NCBI GenBank assembly: GCA_001916065.1
Contig: MNRS01000021.1
Span: forward strand, 4,792 to 68,791
DNA from: Clostridium sp. 28_17
Lineage (GTDB): Bacteria; Bacillota; Clostridia; TANB77; CAG-508
Direction of reading: 5' to 3'
Length of the DNA: 64,000 nt
This document shows, piece after piece, positions 62,053 to 64,000 of the stretch (within the stretch, counting starts at the first letter, position 1; each line of letters starts with the position of its first letter). The notes beneath the pieces are model-generated. The model worked only from the letters and a program-made list of their open reading frames with translations. It was not told the DNA's origin and searched no databases. Both the position numbers and the translations under genes were made by a program.

Positions 62053-64000
62053 TTATGGTGTACCTATTGCATTTGAAGATAATTGATTTGCATCGTAGTT
62101 CCAATAAGTATATTTTCCTATATCATTTCTTACGTATGATGTGTTACTATTCCATGAATAAGCTTTATTACTATACTTCCATACTAAAATGGTACTATAA
62201 TATCTCCAATCCGTTCCAGATGAATATGGACATTTTTTTGAATCGTTATTTGTATAAAATTTTCCTCCATTGACTGAAAATTTAGCAACTGAGCCACTTC
62301 TATCCCCTACAATTGCTGCTCTTCCTCCTGCTCTATTATAGAATTTTCCTCCTGTTATTGTTACACTGCCTCCAGGATCACAATCTATTGCCTCATGTTC
62401 AAAACAATTTGTACTTATTGTACCACCTGATATTGATGCACTTGCTCCATTTGATACCCATACTCCGTTTGGAGTATTCTTATCTTCTCCTTCTACTAAA
62501 ATTGTTCCTCCACTCATATTCAATGTACTATTTGTGTATAATGAAATTCCTTCTCCATTAGATGCATATATACTTCCACCGGTCATTGTTACACTTGTCT
62601 TTTCACCTACAACAACTCCCTCCATTGCATCAAATTTTCCATCTGTTATTTTTATTTTTGTTCCATATGTTACTACTGCAGAATTCGAGCGGAATATTTG
62701 CTGGATATTTCCTCCTAATATTTCCATTTCTGTTCCTGTATATGATGTTATTACTGCACCTACAGTTGCTTCAACAGAAACATTGTTATTATTTATTGTA
62801 AGTTTTCCTTTACTGTTCCTTATTGTTGCACAAGTTTGTGCTGTTCCGTAATATCTTCCACCATTTAATGTTAAATTTCCATTATTCAAAATTACCTGTG
62901 TATCTCCGCTGTTTTCCATTTTTCCATTTCCTGATATAGTAAGGTTTCCATTATTTTCAATATGACCTGTTTGATTTTTTTCATTAAGTTTTAATTCTAT
63001 AGTTTTTCCTTCTGTTATACTTGCTTCTTCTGTGTTATCTGATACCATTGTAATTGTACCATTGCTTGCTATTGAACTTTCCGCATTATTTATACTTGTA
63101 TAATATACACTTCCTACTTGTGCAACTGCTTTTTCAGTTGTAAATGACGTTGTACTTGTGTTTGCATTGCCCGCTACATCATAAGCAGTCATTTTTACGT
63201 AATATGTAGTACTTCCACTTAATCCAGTTAATGAAAATGTTTTGGTTACATTTCCTGTTGTTCCTGCTGTTGATCCATTTTTAGTTATGTATGTACTTGT
63301 AGAGCTACTTCCATAATTTGTTGTTGTTCCCCATTGCCACACTATTGTTGAAAGTCCACTATTTGCATCATTTACGGTTGCTGATAATGTTGCTACTGAT
63401 GCTTGTGTACTTGATGGACTTGCTGTAAAACTACTTATACTTATATTAGTCGTATCTATATTCGTTACATTTACTGTTCCAGCTCCTCCTATATTTGTTC
63501 CATCTGTATATAGATAGTTTATTTTACAATTACTACTTACTGCAAATGCTCCTGTATATTTTGTACTACTTTTTGTTGGTGCAGTTCCATTTGTTGTATA
63601 CACTGTTGTGTATCCGCTCTTTGTTGGTAATGTGACTGTTACATTACCTTTTGTCCATGTTGTTGGTGTATATGTTGCTCCACTTGCTGTTGGCACTGTT
63701 CCTGTTGTTACATTTATTGTTGTAGACTGTGCCGTTCTTCCTGTTGCATCATATACTACTGCATATGCATTATATGTTTTATTTTGTGTTAATCCTGTAA
63801 ATGTATGTGCTCTTGTTGTATTTGCAGTTGTTGCTGTATATGTGTCTGTTGCATTTTTGTATGTTGAGTCTGTTGATAATTTATAATACCATATTATTTT
63901 ATTTACTCCAGATTGTGTATCTGATACTGCCATACTTAATTTTATTGTACTTGTTGTTCCACTTCCTGTTATTGCTGTGTTTATTACTGGATTTGCTGTA
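62053..64000 (-). CDS. Large surface protein with fibronectin III and beta-helix repeats, N-terminus outside window
   Basis: The frame is open through the right edge, with 649 codons visible; the true start lies beyond it. The visible part begins with Thr/Ser-rich fibronectin-III-like units (FTGLTQNKTYNAYAVVYD and LTGLSGSTTYYVKMTAYD, about the first 290 residues). A right-handed beta-helix-like region follows, with many short GG-centred turns (NLTISGNGK, VTMTGGSIYA, LNMSGGTILVEG, ASISGGTIS, VTITGGKFY). The tail has no LPXTG or SLH motif that I can see. Likely exported and adhesive or carbohydrate-binding; the mode of attachment is unknown. Confidence 0.8.
   Translation of the reverse strand, partial: TANPVINTAITGSGTTSTIKLSMAVSDTQSGVNKIIWYYKLSTDSTYKNATDTYTATTANTTRAHTFTGLTQNKTYNAYAVVYDATGRTAQSTTINVTTGTVPTASGATYTPTTWTKGNVTVTLPTKSGYTTVYTTNGTAPTKSSTKYTGAFAVSSNCKINYLYTDGTNIGGAGTVNVTNIDTTNISISSFTASPSSTQASVATLSATVNDANSGLSTIVWQWGTTTNYGSSSTSTYITKNGSTAGTTGNVTKTFSLTGLSGSTTYYVKMTAYDVAGNANTSTTSFTTEKAVAQVGSVYYTSINNAESSIASNGTITMVSDNTEEASITEGKTIELKLNEKNQTGHIENNGNLTISGNGKMENSGDTQVILNNGNLTLNGGRYYGTAQTCATIRNSKGKLTINNNNVSVEATVGAVITSYTGTEMEILGGNIQQIFRSNSAVVTYGTKIKITDGKFDAMEGVVVGEKTSVTMTGGSIYASNGEGISLYTNSTLNMSGGTILVEGEDKNTPNGVWVSNGASASISGGTISTNCFEHEAIDCDPGGSVTITGGKFYNRAGGRAAIVGDRSGSVAKFSVNGGKFYTNNDSKKCPYSSGTDWRYYSTILVWKYSNKAYSWNSNTSYVRNDIGKYTYWNYDANQLSSNAIGTP

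Overview
The window comes from a very AT-rich, endospore-forming Firmicute, most likely an uncultured member of the Clostridia. The reasons are the complete spoIIA operon, spoIID, spoIIQ, a gerW relative, SepF and DivIVA, Spo0A-type boxes, anaerobic NrdDG, fused FruA, FeoB and strong AGGAGG ribosome sites. Between about 0.6 and 47.4 kb every convincing protein gene but one reads on the minus strand, which suggests that this is the leading strand. After 47.7 kb the strands alternate.

Layout. 0-7.4 kb: partial membrane protein, pgk, a GH15 glucoamylase-like enzyme, a beta-CASP metallo-hydrolase and a 521-aa orphan. 7.4-20.3 kb: ftsK/spoIIIE, coiled-coil gene, rsmD, divIVA, sepF, HlyD-like adaptor, miaA, membrane protein, mutL, a reduced secF/secD pair and an HD hydrolase. 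20.3-24.3 kb: plus-strand 71-aa orphan gene, decayed IS200/IS605 element, a partly duplicated tRNA-Gly, groES-groEL behind two CIRCE-like operators. 24.2-39 kb: GNAT-like gene, pyrG, rny, spoIIQ, spoIID, spoIIAA-AB-sigF, frameshifted gerW with its DUF2953 partner, Nudix, scpA, recX, a repeat coiled-coil gene, recA and an orphan solute-binding protein. 39-47.5 kb: feoB with a 45-aa small gene in front, fruK-fruA-ptsH-ptsI, an orphan gene. 47.6-64 kb: tRNA-Leu, a zinc-ribbon orphan, a 785-aa coiled-coil orphan, polysaccharide deacetylase, metG, a fused MurT-GatD, nrdD/nrdG, a Crp/Fnr regulator, a frameshifted Rpn-family nuclease gene, a small anchored protein and a large fibronectin/beta-helix surface protein cut by the right edge.

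How genes work together. SpoIIAA/SpoIIAB/SigF form the forespore switch. A SigF-like promoter precedes spoIIQ, whose neighbour spoIID acts with it in engulfment. Two Spo0A-type boxes lie upstream of spoIIA. FruA and FruK import and phosphorylate fructose with HPr and EI from the same operon. MurT-GatD would amidate lipid II. RecA, RecX and ScpA form a DNA maintenance block.

Most unusual signals. (1) Two intergenic elements, near 39.0 and 61.4 kb, share paired Spo0A-type boxes with 10-bp periodicity, a promoter at nearly the same distance and a conserved CAACTTAGG-containing segment; they look like a small family of Spo0A-controlled non-coding RNAs or leaders. (2) A 29-bp hairpin unit occurs seven times (three inverted pairs, one single), including a perfect 83-bp palindrome and copies that split groES from groEL and nrdD from nrdG. 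(3) MurT and GatD are fused in one polypeptide. (4) gerW and the Rpn gene each carry a one-base frameshift. (5) A 45-aa gene with its own promoter precedes feoB.
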